Shown piece by piece: positions 9,129 to 18,306 of a stretch of DNA of 64,000 bases. The first letter of the stretch is position 1; each line of letters opens with the position of its first letter. The stretch spans positions 77,614 to 141,613 of the forward strand of contig JBNKVM010000010.1 in NCBI GenBank assembly GCA_050299175.1. The letters run 5' to 3'. The DNA is from JAPHTQ01 sp050299175. Its GTDB lineage: Bacteria > Pseudomonadota > Gammaproteobacteria > Thiohalomonadales > Thiohalomonadaceae. Both the position numbers and the translations under genes were made by a program. The notes beneath the pieces were generated by a model. It worked only from the letters and a program-made list of their open reading frames with translations, was not told the origin of the DNA and made no database searches.

Positions 9129-11333
9129 TTAGAACATTTCCGCCGGATCGACGTCGAGCGACCAACGCACCTTGCGCCCGGCTTTGAGCGACTCCAGTTG
9201 CGCCGCCCAGCGATTGAGCAGTTGTTGCAGCGCCTGACGATTCTCCGCCTGGAGTAACAACTGGGCGCGACTACGTCCGGCACGGCGTTCCATCGGTGCG
9301 GGCACCGGCCCCATCAGCCAGACCCCGTCATGGCCGAGTTGCTCCGCTGCCAATCGCGCCTCTTCAAGAAAAACATTCGGTGCCTGCGGGTCCACCGCCT
9401 CAGCACGCAGCAGCGCCAGATGACTGAAGGGTGGCAGCCCCGCCTCCTGCCGCTCTTTCAATGTAGCGCTGGCGAAACGGGCATAATCCTCCTCCACCAG
9501 CAGCCGCAATAATGGGTGTTCCGGCACATGAGTCTGAATCAACACCGTGCCCGCCTTGTCGGCACGCCCGGCGCGGCCTGCCACCTGAACGATGAGTTGG
9601 GCCATACGCTCGCTGGCGCGGAAGTCGGCACTGAACAGTCCCTGATCCGCATCGAGGATCCCCACCAGGGTCACCCCGGGGAAGTGGTGCCCCTTGGCCA
9701 GCATCTGGGTACCGATGAGAATGCGTCCCTGACCCGAGCGAACCTCTGCCAGCAACTCGCCCATCGCCCCTTTACGCCGTGTGGTATCGCGATCGATGCG
9801 TACCACGCCGACATCAGTAAAACGTTTACGCAGTCCCTGCTCGATCCGCTCGGTGCCCTGCCCCACCGGATGCAACTCTTCGCTACCGCACTCGGGGCAA
9901 CTCGGCGGACGTGGCCGTTCGCTGCCGCAGTGGTGACAACGGAGCCGCCCGGAGCGGGCGTAGTAGGTCATGTGCGCATCGCAGCGCTGACACTGGCTGG
10001 TCCAGCCGCAATCGTGGCAGATCAACACCGGGGCGTAGCCGCGCCGATTGAGAAACAGCAGCACCTGACCGCCTGCGTCGAGGTGCTGGCGCATCGTCTG
10101 TTGCAGGGTGATGGAAAGGCCGTCGTCGATATGTTGCTGGCGCATGTCGAGCAGATGAATAGATGGGTGTGCCGCACTACCGGCCCGCTCCGGCAGTTGC
10201 AGATGTTGGTAACGCCCCGAGCGCGCATTGTGCAGACTCTCCAGCGAGGGTGTGGCGCTACCGAGTAATAACGGAATGTCGTGCAGACGGGCGCGCACCA
10301 CCGCCAGATCCCGTGCCGAGTAACGGAAACCGTCCTGCTGTTTGAAGGAGGGGTCGTGCTCCTCGTCGAGGATGATCAGTCCCGGGTTGGTTAGCGGGGT
10401 GAACACCGCTGAACGGGTACCGATGACGATGGGCGCCTCACCCGCAGCGGCCGCCTGCCAGGCACAGAGCCGCTCGCCATCGCTAAGCCCGGAATGGAGC
10501 ACGGCAATAGGAACGGGAAAACGGCGACGCAGGCGACGCAACAATTGCGGAGTCAGACCGATCTCCGGCACCAGTAGCAGCACCTGCTTCCCGGCATCCA
10601 GCATCCGCTGCATCGCCTGCAGATAGACCTCGGTCTTGCCACTGCCGGTCACCCCTTCCAGTAACAGGGTGGCGAACGCCTCGCTGTGTTGCGCCAGCGA
10701 CTCGACCGCCTGCTGCTGCGCAGGATTTAACGGCGGTGGGGTTTCGACACTCTGCGGTTCAGCACTGCCAAGACAGGAGCGCTGCTCCACCTCGACCCAG
10801 CCCTTCTCCACCAGCCGCTTCATTACTGGTCGCCAGTTCTCGGTCTCGCTGTCGAGGCGAGATGCCTCGACGCCCTCGGGGTACTCCTGCAGCAACTGAA
10901 ACAGCGCCAGCTGTTTTGGCGCTCGTTTGAACTGCGCTTCGTCGATGGCCTGCCCGGCGCTGCTCAAGCGCCACACCTCGATCCCACGCACTGCGGTGTC
11001 GCGCTCCTGGCGCAACATCACCGGCAGGGCCACGCTAAAGACCTCGCCGGGGGGATGGTGGTAGTAACCCGCCGCCCAGCGCAGCAATTTCATCAGCGAC
11101 TCATCGAACAGAGGTGCCTCGTCCAGTTGTCGCGTCGCCGACTTTAATTTTGCCGGCGGTAGTTCGCTCTTTTCTGCCACCTCGACCAGTACCCCGACCT
11201 GCTTGCCGCGACCGAAGGGCACCAGAAAACGTTGTCCGGGAGTGAACTCGGCAACGGCCTCCCGTGGCGGCAGATAATCGAATAACCGACGCAGGGGAGA
11301 TGGGATGGCGATGCGTAAAATGGGTGGGGACAT
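9129..11333 (-). CDS. priA: primosomal replication restart helicase PriA
   Basis: Reloads the replisome at stalled forks. 734 residues. The N-terminal DNA-binding domain begins ILRIAIPSPLRRLFDYL; helicase motif I is GVTGSGKTEVYL and motif II is LDEEH. The paired zinc-binding cysteine clusters appear as CHDCGWTSQCQRC and CHHCGSERPRPPSCPECG, and motif V/VI as QVAGRAGRADKAG. The frame extends six codons upstream to another ATG; MSPPILRIAI better matches the family. Three DnaA-box-like sequences lie about 100-140 bp upstream. Confidence 0.97.
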   Translation of the reverse strand: MSPPILRIAIPSPLRRLFDYLPPREAVAEFTPGQRFLVPFGRGKQVGVLVEVAEKSELPPAKLKSATRQLDEAPLFDESLMKLLRWAAGYYHHPPGEVFSVALPVMLRQERDTAVRGIEVWRLSSAGQAIDEAQFKRAPKQLALFQLLQEYPEGVEASRLDSETENWRPVMKRLVEKGWVEVEQRSCLGSAEPQSVETPPPLNPAQQQAVESLAQHSEAFATLLLEGVTGSGKTEVYLQAMQRMLDAGKQVLLLVPEIGLTPQLLRRLRRRFPVPIAVLHSGLSDGERLCAWQAAAAGEAPIVIGTRSAVFTPLTNPGLIILDEEHDPSFKQQDGFRYSARDLAVVRARLHDIPLLLGSATPSLESLHNARSGRYQHLQLPERAGSAAHPSIHLLDMRQQHIDDGLSITLQQTMRQHLDAGGQVLLFLNRRGYAPVLICHDCGWTSQCQRCDAHMTYYARSGRLRCHHCGSERPRPPSCPECGSEELHPVGQGTERIEQGLRKRFTDVGVVRIDRDTTRRKGAMGELLAEVRSGQGRILIGTQMLAKGHHFPGVTLVGILDADQGLFSADFRASERMAQLIVQVAGRAGRADKAGTVLIQTHVPEHPLLRLLVEEDYARFASATLKERQEAGLPPFSHLALLRAEAVDPQAPNVFLEEARLAAEQLGHDGVWLMGPVPAPMERRAGRSRAQLLLQAENRQALQQLLNRWAAQLESLKAGRKVRWSLDVDPAEMF

Positions 11334-11706
11334 GGGGCCGCAGTCTAGCATGGCGAAGCGTACAACTTGGCTGGGATTGTTAAGGTTTGGTTACTGAAAA
11401 TGCGCTAACTGCTTGTCGCCACAGGCATTCATTACTTATCCACAAAAGCTGTGGATAACTTTGTGGATGAATTGGGGCTATTGTCCCCAAGCCCGCATGA
11501 AATCTGAAGAAGTCTTAAAATGGCGATAAAATCACCAGCATGAAAATTGTTATACTTAACAATGAGATACAGATTTCATTGATATAGATTAATATTTTTC
11601 CGCGCCACCTGTTGACAATTGCTGTGCCGCTGTTCCAGATGTGTATAAAAGTCAGAAAATAGGTCTTTTTCCGACTTGTGTCGTGGATGAAGATTTGTTA
11701 GAGCGG
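11334..11706. other. 373-bp intergenic region, priA to HDOD gene
   Basis: No plausible gene. It holds the DnaA-box cluster (11436-11470), an inverted repeat ATTGTTA-4-TAACAAT at 11546-11563, and an AT-rich stretch to about 11600. It contains the priA promoter and the 3' end of the HDOD gene; no convincing intrinsic terminator for the latter was seen. Confidence 0.6.
11436..11470. promoter_or_regulatory. cluster of three DnaA boxes upstream of priA
   Basis: TTATCCACA at 11436-11444 is a perfect R1-type DnaA box. Its exact inverted copy TGTGGATAA lies at 11450-11458, five bases away, and TGTGGATGA (one mismatch) at 11462-11470. They are 103-137 bp upstream of the priA start. DnaA is known to bind such boxes and regulate nearby promoters; regulation of priA here is inference. 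Confidence 0.6.
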
Positions 11707-12945
11707 CTACTTTTTCATGCTCTGCAGGCTACCCATGCTCTCGTCGGCCCAGAGTACCGCCTGCAGGTAGCAGTCGCGAAAGTCCCTTGCAGGGATGCCG
11801 CTGCCGAGCAATTCCTGCCAGGCGCCTTTTTCGTAATTCAGTACCTCGGTCAGTACCTTGCCTGCCTCACCTTTGTTCTCCAGCAGCGCCTCCTTGACCT
11901 CGTTGTTGAGCGGCAACTCCGCCAATAGCTCGTCCATAGGCCGGTCCATCAATGCGTCCAGTACGGAGAAGAGACCGCAGGTGAAATACTGGTCCCGATC
12001 ACGGGGATGGTTATGCAAATCCGCTAATAGCTCGCACATACGCCCACGGATCAGGGCAGTACGCATCAGCTCACGAGGCTTATCGTCGATCCGCGCCAGC
12101 AGCAGCAGGTTGACCCACTTCTTGATGGTGTTGGTACCGATGAGAATCAGTGCCCGGTGTACTGACTCGACCTCCTTGCCCAGAGCGAAGGCGGCGGAGT
12201 TGATGAAACGTAGCAGACGATAGGTGAGCGAGACATCCTGGACGATGAGTTGCTCCAGTTCCTCGATATCGGCGTTGGGGTCCTGCAACTTGGCCAGCAG
12301 GCTCAGCACTACCAACCGATTGGCCGGCATGCTGCGCCCTTCAATAATGTGCGGCTTACACAGGAAATAGCCCTGGAAATACTCGAAACCCAGAGCCTTA
12401 CACATTTCGAACTCTTCGTGGGTTTCGACCTTTTCCGCCAGCAGTTTGACCTCGAACGGTTTGAGCTGACTAATCTTTTCGCTCAACTCCGCCTCCGACT
12501 TGCCCATCACCTCCAGCTTGACGATATGGGCGATCTCCAGCAGCGGGATAAATTTATCGCTGTAGACGAAATCGTCGAGGGCGATGATGAACTGATTCTC
12601 CGCCAATTGACGCATCCCTTCGATGACATTTTCATCCGGCTCGACATCTTCCAGGATCTCCAGCACCACCTGGCGATTATCCAGTGGCAGCGGATGATCA
12701 CCGCGAATGAAACTGCCGGTGAGATTGAAGTAGGCGGGGTGGCTGCCGACGATGCTATCCAGCCCGATATCAAGCACGCTGTTGATAATGACCTCGGTGG
12801 TCGCACGATCCCCATCGGGAAACTCGGCAAAGTTGTTATCGCTCCCAGCACGATAGAGTAGCTCGTAGGCAACCACCTCCTGCTTGCGATCAAAGATTGG
12901 CTGGCGACCTACGAAGATATTGCTGGCAATTTCATCGTTACCCAT
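11707..12945 (-). CDS. EAL-like/HDOD signalling protein
   Basis: A 412-residue cytoplasmic protein of the YuxH/CdgJ type: an N-terminal EAL-like domain (about 10-200) and a C-terminal HDOD domain (about 205-400). The EAL signature is degenerate: ELLYR replaces EALLR and DDFVYS replaces DDFGTG, so c-di-GMP hydrolysis is unlikely and it probably acts as a receptor or scaffold. The HDOD part has the helical core seen in regulators of motility and chemotaxis (DVSLTYRLLRFINSAAF). It is a single-gene unit, convergent with nothing, ending before the priA upstream region. Confidence 0.88.
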   Translation of the reverse strand: MGNDEIASNIFVGRQPIFDRKQEVVAYELLYRAGSDNNFAEFPDGDRATTEVIINSVLDIGLDSIVGSHPAYFNLTGSFIRGDHPLPLDNRQVVLEILEDVEPDENVIEGMRQLAENQFIIALDDFVYSDKFIPLLEIAHIVKLEVMGKSEAELSEKISQLKPFEVKLLAEKVETHEEFEMCKALGFEYFQGYFLCKPHIIEGRSMPANRLVVLSLLAKLQDPNADIEELEQLIVQDVSLTYRLLRFINSAAFALGKEVESVHRALILIGTNTIKKWVNLLLLARIDDKPRELMRTALIRGRMCELLADLHNHPRDRDQYFTCGLFSVLDALMDRPMDELLAELPLNNEVKEALLENKGEAGKVLTEVLNYEKGAWQELLGSGIPARDFRDCYLQAVLWADESMGSLQSMKK

Positions 12946-13077
12946 GCAGCTGTTCCGCTTGTATCGTTATTTTGCTTTCGCCGTCTTTCCCTGACGGAGT
13001 TGCTGGACTAGTGACTCACAGGATTATTCCATGCGCGCCCCGAATACGGAAGGCAGCAATAGGGATTACTTCGGGCG

Positions 13078-13105
13078 AAAAAAAACCCGGCATGGCCGGG
13101 TCTTT
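13078..13105 (-). terminator. intrinsic terminator of rpmB-rpmG
   Basis: On the minus strand a 7-bp stem ACCCGGC-3-GCCGGGT is followed by eight T residues, 19 bases after the rpmG stop. Confidence 0.85.
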
Positions 13106-13123
13106 TCGCGCAACGTAAGGAAG

Positions 13124-13291
13124 TTACTTAATCTTGGCTTCCTTGTACATGACATGCTTGCGAACGACGGGATCGAATTTCTTGATCTCCATCTTTTCAG
13201 GCATGTTGCGCTTGTTCTTGTCGGTGGTATAGAAGTGACCAGTACCAGCACTGGACACCAGACGGATTTTATCGCGGGCTGACTTTGCCAT
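13124..13291 (-). CDS. rpmG: 50S ribosomal protein L33
   Basis: A 55-residue basic ribosomal protein of the large subunit. The sequence reads MAKSARDKIRLVSSAGTGHF and continues with the typical YTTDKNKRNMPEKMEIKKFD and VVRKHVMYKEAKIK. This is the cysteine-free form of L33, lacking the zinc ribbon. It follows rpmB by 11 bases, as in other gammaproteobacteria, and is followed by a strong terminator. It is shorter than the other called frames in this stretch but unambiguous. Confidence 0.97.
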   Translation of the reverse strand: MAKSARDKIRLVSSAGTGHFYTTDKNKRNMPEKMEIKKFDPVVRKHVMYKEAKIK

Positions 13292-13302
13292 CGTATCGCT
13301 CC

Positions 13303-13539
13303 TTAAACCTTCTCGCCGCGGGCACGGATGTCTGCCAGAACGGCATCGATACCCTTCTTGTCAATGATACGCATACCTTTGGTGGTAAGACGCAGCTTGA
13401 CCCAGCGGTTTTCGCTCTCCACCCAAAAACGGTGGGTGTGCAGATTCGGCAGGAAACGACGCTTCGTCTTGTTGTGCGCGTGCGAAACGTTGTTACCGGT
13501 GACCGGACGTTTGCCTGTTACCTGGCATACCTTGGACAT
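13303..13539 (-). CDS. rpmB: 50S ribosomal protein L28
   Basis: A 78-residue large-subunit ribosomal protein, standard length. The start MSKVCQVTGKRPVTGNNVSH and the RRFLPNLHTHRFWVE segment are diagnostic. It forms an operon with rpmG, with radC upstream in the same direction 117 bp away. A GGAG lies at a suitable distance before the ATG. Confidence 0.97.
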   Translation of the reverse strand: MSKVCQVTGKRPVTGNNVSHAHNKTKRRFLPNLHTHRFWVESENRWVKLRLTTKGMRIIDKKGIDAVLADIRARGEKV

Positions 13540-13656
13540 GACTCTGGACTCCGAAAATACTCAAATTCTGTGTAGCACCCGGACACCCCGGGTTCAGGAA
13601 GCCGGATTTTATACCAAAACAGGCTGCCCACCGCAAGGAAAACCTCCCTTTTTGGA

Positions 13657-14331
13657 CTATAAAATGCCGCGCTCGGCCAGCGAGGTGATCTCCCCATCAC
13701 CGACAATCATGTGGTCCAGCAGGCGCACCTCCACCAATTCCAGCGCCTGCTGCAGGCGACGGGTGATCTGCTCGTCGGCGCGGCTCGGCTCCGCCACCCC
13801 TGAGGGGTGGTTGTGGGCGAGGATCACCGCCGCAGCATTATGCTCCAGACAGCGGCTAACGACCTCGCGAGGGTGGACGCTGGCGCCATCGATGGTGCCA
13901 TAGAACAGCTCCTCGTAGGTCAGCACCCGGTTGCGGTTGTCGAGAAAGAGACAGGCAAAAACCTCCTGGCGCCGTCCGCGCAGGCGGTTGCTGAGATAGC
14001 GGCGGGTGTGATCCGGGCAGGTCAAGGCATCTTCCCGCTGCAGGGTACTCAGCAGATGACGGGCGGAAAGCTCCAACACTGCCTGAAGCTGGGTGTACTT
14101 GGCGGTGCCCAGTCCCTTACAGCGGCAAAAGGCTGCGTGGTCGGACTCAAGTAACTGGCGCAGACCGCCGAAATGATCCAGTGTCTCCCGCGCCAGGTCG
14201 ATGGCACTCTTGCCAGCCACGCCTGTGCGCAGAAAAATCGCCAGCAATTCGGCGTCGGAAAGGGCCGCTGCCCCCCGCAGCAGCAGCTTTTCACGTGGAC
14301 GCTCTTCAAGCGGCCAATCAGATATGGGCAT
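13657..14331 (-). CDS. radC: RadC family JAB1/MPN metalloprotein
   Basis: A 224-residue protein with an N-terminal helix-hairpin-helix-like region and a C-terminal JAB1/MPN (JAMM) metal-binding domain. The JAMM signature is intact as HNHPSGVAEPSRAD with the upstream glutamate in the FYGTIDGASVHPREV stretch. RadC was linked to DNA repair historically, but its true activity is uncertain. The frame begins four codons earlier at another ATG; I choose the ATG at 14331 because GGAGGT lies five bases upstream. It is divergent from coaBC, as in many proteobacteria. Confidence 0.95.
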   Translation of the reverse strand: MPISDWPLEERPREKLLLRGAAALSDAELLAIFLRTGVAGKSAIDLARETLDHFGGLRQLLESDHAAFCRCKGLGTAKYTQLQAVLELSARHLLSTLQREDALTCPDHTRRYLSNRLRGRRQEVFACLFLDNRNRVLTYEELFYGTIDGASVHPREVVSRCLEHNAAAVILAHNHPSGVAEPSRADEQITRRLQQALELVEVRLLDHMIVGDGEITSLAERGIL

Positions 14332-14422
14332 AACGACCTCCATGTCGTCTGTAGAAAATTAATACCAATGGATAGTAACTCCCTGCTGACGGATCGTGAA
14401 GGCTTTCTGCTAGAATGCTGCG

Positions 14423-15649
14423 ATGAATAGTGAGCATTCACATATGGGTGTTGCGAACCGGCGTATTCTGCTTGGCGTCACTGGAGGTATCGCGGCCTAC
14501 AAGGCGGCGGAGCTGGTGCGCGGGCTGAAACGGGCCGGGGCCGAAGTACGGGTGGTGATGACCCCTGCCGCCGGGGAGTTCATCACCCCGATGACCTTGC
14601 AGGCCCTCTCTGGCAATCCGGTGCGCCAGGGTCTGTTCGATCCCCAGCACGAGGCAGCGATGGGTCACATCGAACTGGCCCGCTGGGCCGAGCTGGTACT
14701 GGTGGCGCCGGCCAGCGCCGACTTCCTCGCCCGCCTGACCGCGGGCATGGCCGACGACCTGCTGGCGACCTTATGCCTGGCCACCGCCGCCCCAATCATG
14801 GTAGCCCCTGCGATGAATCAGCAGATGTGGCGTGCAGCGGTCACCCAGGAGAATGTGGCCGCACTGCAGCGACGCGGTATCCAGGTCACCGGTCCGGCAA
14901 TCGGCGAACAGGCCTGCGGTGATGACGGTCCCGGCAGGATGGTGGAGCCAGAAGAGCTGCTGGCCGCCTGTGCCGCCCATTTCGCCTGCGGTCCGCTTGC
15001 CGGGATAGCGGTCACTGTCACCGCAGGGCCGACCCGCGAGGCGCTCGACCCGGTGCGCTATATCAGCAACCGCAGTTCCGGCAAGATGGGCTTTGCCATG
15101 GCCGCCGCCGCCGCCGCCATGGGGGCCCGGGTACGGCTGGTGAGTGGGCCGGTGTCACTCTCCACACCGAACGGCGTGGAGCGCATTGATGTGATCAGTG
15201 CGGAGGAGATGCTTGCCGCCGTGATGGAAGCACCGGGGGATATCTTTATCGGTTGCGCAGCGGTAGCCGATTATCGTTCCGCCGAAGTGGTGGATGAAAA
15301 AATCAAGAAACAGGGCGAAGAAATGTCTCTCACCCTGCGGCAAAATCCGGACATCCTGGCCACAGTAGCAGCGCTGCAACCGGCACCGTTCAGTGTCGGC
15401 TTTGCCGCGGAGACGGAAAAACTGGAACAACATGCGCAGGCGAAGTTACAGCGCAAGGGCATTGATATGATCGCTGCCAATCGGGTGGATGCCTCTTCGG
15501 CAGGAGGTTTCGATAGTAACGACAATGCACTGGAAATTTTCTGGCAGGATGGTTGTGCCAGCCTGCCATTAATGGATAAAAATATACTGGCACAGCAACT
15601 GCTCGAAATCGTGGTACAGCGCTATAACAACAGACAGGAAACACAATGA
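14423..15649 (+). CDS. coaBC: phosphopantothenoylcysteine decarboxylase / phosphopantothenate-cysteine ligase
   Basis: Bifunctional coenzyme A biosynthesis enzyme, 408 residues. The N-terminal flavoprotein CoaC domain (about 12-190) shows LLGVTGGIAAYKAAELVR and the decarboxylase PAMNQQMW; the CoaB ligase domain (about 195-400) shows VTAGPTREALDPVRYISN and SSGKMG. Together they join cysteine to 4'-phosphopantothenate and decarboxylate it. It overlaps dut by four bases. A second in-frame ATG seven codons in is possible; neither has a clear ribosome binding site. Confidence 0.97.
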   Translation: MNSEHSHMGVANRRILLGVTGGIAAYKAAELVRGLKRAGAEVRVVMTPAAGEFITPMTLQALSGNPVRQGLFDPQHEAAMGHIELARWAELVLVAPASADFLARLTAGMADDLLATLCLATAAPIMVAPAMNQQMWRAAVTQENVAALQRRGIQVTGPAIGEQACGDDGPGRMVEPEELLAACAAHFACGPLAGIAVTVTAGPTREALDPVRYISNRSSGKMGFAMAAAAAAMGARVRLVSGPVSLSTPNGVERIDVISAEEMLAAVMEAPGDIFIGCAAVADYRSAEVVDEKIKKQGEEMSLTLRQNPDILATVAALQPAPFSVGFAAETEKLEQHAQAKLQRKGIDMIAANRVDASSAGGFDSNDNALEIFWQDGCASLPLMDKNILAQQLLEIVVQRYNNRQETQ

Positions 15650-16107
15650 GCAAAAAGCCGATTGAACTGAAGATTCTGGATCCACGACTGGGTAAGGAAT
15701 TCCCTCTGCCAGAATATGCCACTGACGGCTCAGCGGGCATGGACATGCGTGCTATGCTCGAAGAACCACTGGAAATTTTGCCGGGGGAAACCCGGCTCAT
15801 TCCGACCGGGCTGGCTATCCATATCGGTGACCCATCACTGGCGTCGGTACTACTACCACGCTCCGGTCTGGGGCACAAAAAGGGGATTGTTCTGGGAAAT
15901 CTGGTGGGTCTAATCGATTCGGACTACCAGGGGCAGGTGTTTGTCTCCTGCTGGAACCGGAGCAATGAGGGTTTTACCGTGCAGGTTGGAGAGCGAATTG
16001 CCCAGATGGTGTTTATTCCTGTCGTACAGGCTGAATTTACCATCGTCGATGATTTTGATGACTCCCACCGCGGTGAGGGCGGTTTCGGCCATACTGGCAA
16101 GCACTAG
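15646..16107 (+). CDS. dut: deoxyuridine 5'-triphosphate nucleotidohydrolase (dUTPase)
   Basis: Hydrolyses dUTP to dUMP, keeping uracil out of DNA and feeding dTMP synthesis. 153 residues, normal for the homotrimeric family. Conserved motifs are visible in order: YATDGSAGMDMRA, the PRSGLGHKKGI phosphate loop, NLVGLIDSDYQG with the catalytic aspartate, GERIAQMVF, and the flexible C-terminal arm RGEGGFGHTG. The ATG overlaps the coaBC stop (ATGA), so the two are translationally coupled. Confidence 0.97.
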   Translation: MSKKPIELKILDPRLGKEFPLPEYATDGSAGMDMRAMLEEPLEILPGETRLIPTGLAIHIGDPSLASVLLPRSGLGHKKGIVLGNLVGLIDSDYQGQVFVSCWNRSNEGFTVQVGERIAQMVFIPVVQAEFTIVDDFDDSHRGEGGFGHTGKH

Positions 16108-16141
16108 CACGGCAAGTTAACGAAAACTAAGGTACAGCACC

Positions 16142-17305
16142 GTGAAAAAGCGATCCTCCCAAAAGGGACAAGCTCAAAGTGAGAATGCGGTGGCCGGCAT
16201 TGGCGGTATAAGCCTGCTGAAAACTAACCTGATCGCTACGGCAATAGCCGTCGGCGTGTTGCTGTTCAGTGGTTTCATTGCCTATATGCAGTACACCTCC
16301 CTGATCTCCAGCAGCCAGAAAGAAAAATATCAGGATGAGGCAGAGCGCCTCGCGGGACATCTGGCAGGGCGACTGCATGCACTGGGAGATATGGTAGAAA
16401 AATTAGCTGTCTCGGATGAACAACTGGTTAAGGCCATCCAGAACCACGACCTCACCACACTTCGAGCACGTGAAGCACAAATTCAACGCAGTTTCCCCGA
16501 CGCAAATCGGGTACGTTTCATTCTCCCGGGCGATAATCAGATTGATAACAGTATCTCACCACCACTGAGCTATGCCTGTCTCGAATTGGCAAGGCTTGCC
16601 GAACAGGGTGAAGCAACACCGCCCTTTGAAGTGCACCTGTTCGGTGGTGAAATTGAGCATCTGGATCTCCTGCGTCCGGTCATGCACGAAGGGAAATTGA
16701 TCGCCAGCCTGATCGTTACTCAGGATGTCAGCAATCTGAAAAAATGGGTTGATGATCTGCAACCACCGGAAGGTGGTTATATAGAATTGGAGCAGGGTGT
16801 GGAAGGAGAGGTTATCCGTCTTTTTGGTCAGGGCGACAAATCGTTACGCACCAGCGAGAAGCCCTACAGTGCACCAATTGAAAACAGCTACTGGTTACTC
16901 GACTATTGGCCTCCATCAAGTATCGGCGAGGCCGAAGCGCGCCATGCTGGCTTCATCATTACCTTTGCTGTCGCCGCAGGGGTATTACTTCTCTTCTTCC
17001 TCTCCTACGGTGCATTTGTCTCCGGAATGGTACGTAGCGATCTGAAACGAATGATCAACTATATCGTCGACTACAGCCTGGGCAAACGTTTTCACTCTTA
17101 CCCCGTGCGTCTGGCCGAGGTCAAAAAGGTGTTACAGGAGAAGGAAACAGACCTGTCGGTACTCACCGAATACACCGAAACCAAGGATGCTATTCACGAC
17201 AAGGCGGAACACTTCATGCCTGATATATCCTTTGGTGAAACAGGTATTTCAGTGGAGGAGGTCGATTCACCGAGTGGAAAAGATGGTGACGGTAACAGTA
17301 AGTAA
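16142..17305 (+). CDS. two-helix membrane protein, possible orphan AlgC N-terminal module
   Basis: A 387-residue protein with a basic tail, a membrane helix at about 29-50, a periplasmic domain of about 220 residues, a second helix at about 270-295, and a charged cytoplasmic C-terminus. This is the topology of a periplasmic ligand sensor, yet there is no signalling output domain. In several gammaproteobacteria the gene between dut and argB is algC (phosphomannomutase), whose long forms carry a membrane-anchored N-terminal extension. No phosphomutase domain follows here, so I infer the extension survives alone. The start is GTG with AAGG nine bases upstream. Confidence 0.6.
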   Translation: MKKRSSQKGQAQSENAVAGIGGISLLKTNLIATAIAVGVLLFSGFIAYMQYTSLISSSQKEKYQDEAERLAGHLAGRLHALGDMVEKLAVSDEQLVKAIQNHDLTTLRAREAQIQRSFPDANRVRFILPGDNQIDNSISPPLSYACLELARLAEQGEATPPFEVHLFGGEIEHLDLLRPVMHEGKLIASLIVTQDVSNLKKWVDDLQPPEGGYIELEQGVEGEVIRLFGQGDKSLRTSEKPYSAPIENSYWLLDYWPPSSIGEAEARHAGFIITFAVAAGVLLLFFLSYGAFVSGMVRSDLKRMINYIVDYSLGKRFHSYPVRLAEVKKVLQEKETDLSVLTEYTETKDAIHDKAEHFMPDISFGETGISVEEVDSPSGKDGDGNSK

Positions 17306-17398
17306 GATCACCGATATACCTTTAGTTTTAATCCCGGCCGCGCCTTCTGTCGCAAACCGTCTTACTTAACCTCTACCTGTTTATAAGGTACCTTTTGC

Positions 17399-18295
17399 AT
17401 GAGTCTTGATCTTGAAACTGCGATGAACAATGCCCGCATTCTGAGCGAGGCGCTGCCCTATATCCGCCGCTTTGCCGGCAAGACGTTGGTCATCAAATAT
17501 GGCGGTAACGCCATGACCGAAGAATCGTTAAAAAACGGTTTTGCACGCGATGTGGTGCTGTTAAAGCTGGTCGGCATGAACCCGGTCGTTGTACATGGCG
17601 GTGGACCACAGATCGGCCAACTGCTGGAGAAACTGGGTAAGGAAAGTGTCTTTATTGATGGTATGCGGGTAACTGATCGTGAAACCATGGATGTGGTACA
17701 GATGGTACTTGGCGGGTTGGTCAATAAGGAGATCGTCTCCCTGATCAACCAGCAGGGTGGCAAAGCGGTTGGCCTGACAGGAAAAGATGCGGATTTCATT
17801 CGTGCCAAACAATTGAAATTTAAACGCAACGCACCGGAAATGAATACCCCGGAGATCATTGATATCGGCCACGTTGGCGAGGTTGAACAGATCAAGGGTG
17901 AAGTGGTGGACATGCTGGTACACGGCGATTTTATCCCTGTGATCGCCCCGATAGGCGTCGGTGAAGACGGGCAGTCCTACAACATCAATGCTGATGTCGT
18001 AGCCGGTAAACTGGCTGAATGCCTCAGGGCCGAGAAACTGGTACTGCTGACCAACACTCCAGGGTTGTTAGATAAGGAGGAGAAAGTACTGACAGGCCTG
18101 AGCAGCGCCCGTGTTGATGAATTAATCGCCGACGGTACCATCCACGGAGGCATGTTACCTAAAATCCGCTGCGCCCTGGATGCAGTCCACGGCGGTGTAA
18201 AAAGTGCACATATTATCGACGGCAGAGTTGAACATGCACTGCTGCTGGAAATTTTCACCGATCAGGGTGTTGGCACTCTGATTCAGAACAACTGA
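17399..18295 (+). CDS. argB: acetylglutamate kinase
   Basis: Phosphorylates N-acetyl-L-glutamate in arginine synthesis. 298 residues, as expected. Motifs of the amino-acid kinase fold are visible: VIKYGGNAM near residue 32 for phosphate binding, VVHGGGPQIG, the substrate-binding NADVVAGKLAE, and GGMLPKI near the C-terminus. It is followed by slmA after 11 bases, suggesting cotranscription. Confidence 0.97.
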   Translation: MSLDLETAMNNARILSEALPYIRRFAGKTLVIKYGGNAMTEESLKNGFARDVVLLKLVGMNPVVVHGGGPQIGQLLEKLGKESVFIDGMRVTDRETMDVVQMVLGGLVNKEIVSLINQQGGKAVGLTGKDADFIRAKQLKFKRNAPEMNTPEIIDIGHVGEVEQIKGEVVDMLVHGDFIPVIAPIGVGEDGQSYNINADVVAGKLAECLRAEKLVLLTNTPGLLDKEEKVLTGLSSARVDELIADGTIHGGMLPKIRCALDAVHGGVKSAHIIDGRVEHALLLEIFTDQGVGTLIQNN

Positions 18296-18306
18296 CGGAA
18301 ATAAGC

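Noticed and set aside
11436..11600. Chromosomal origin of replication at the DnaA-box cluster
   Set aside because: Three boxes beside an AT-rich patch are suggestive, but there is no dnaA, mnmG or dnaN nearby and too few boxes; a regulatory role is more likely.
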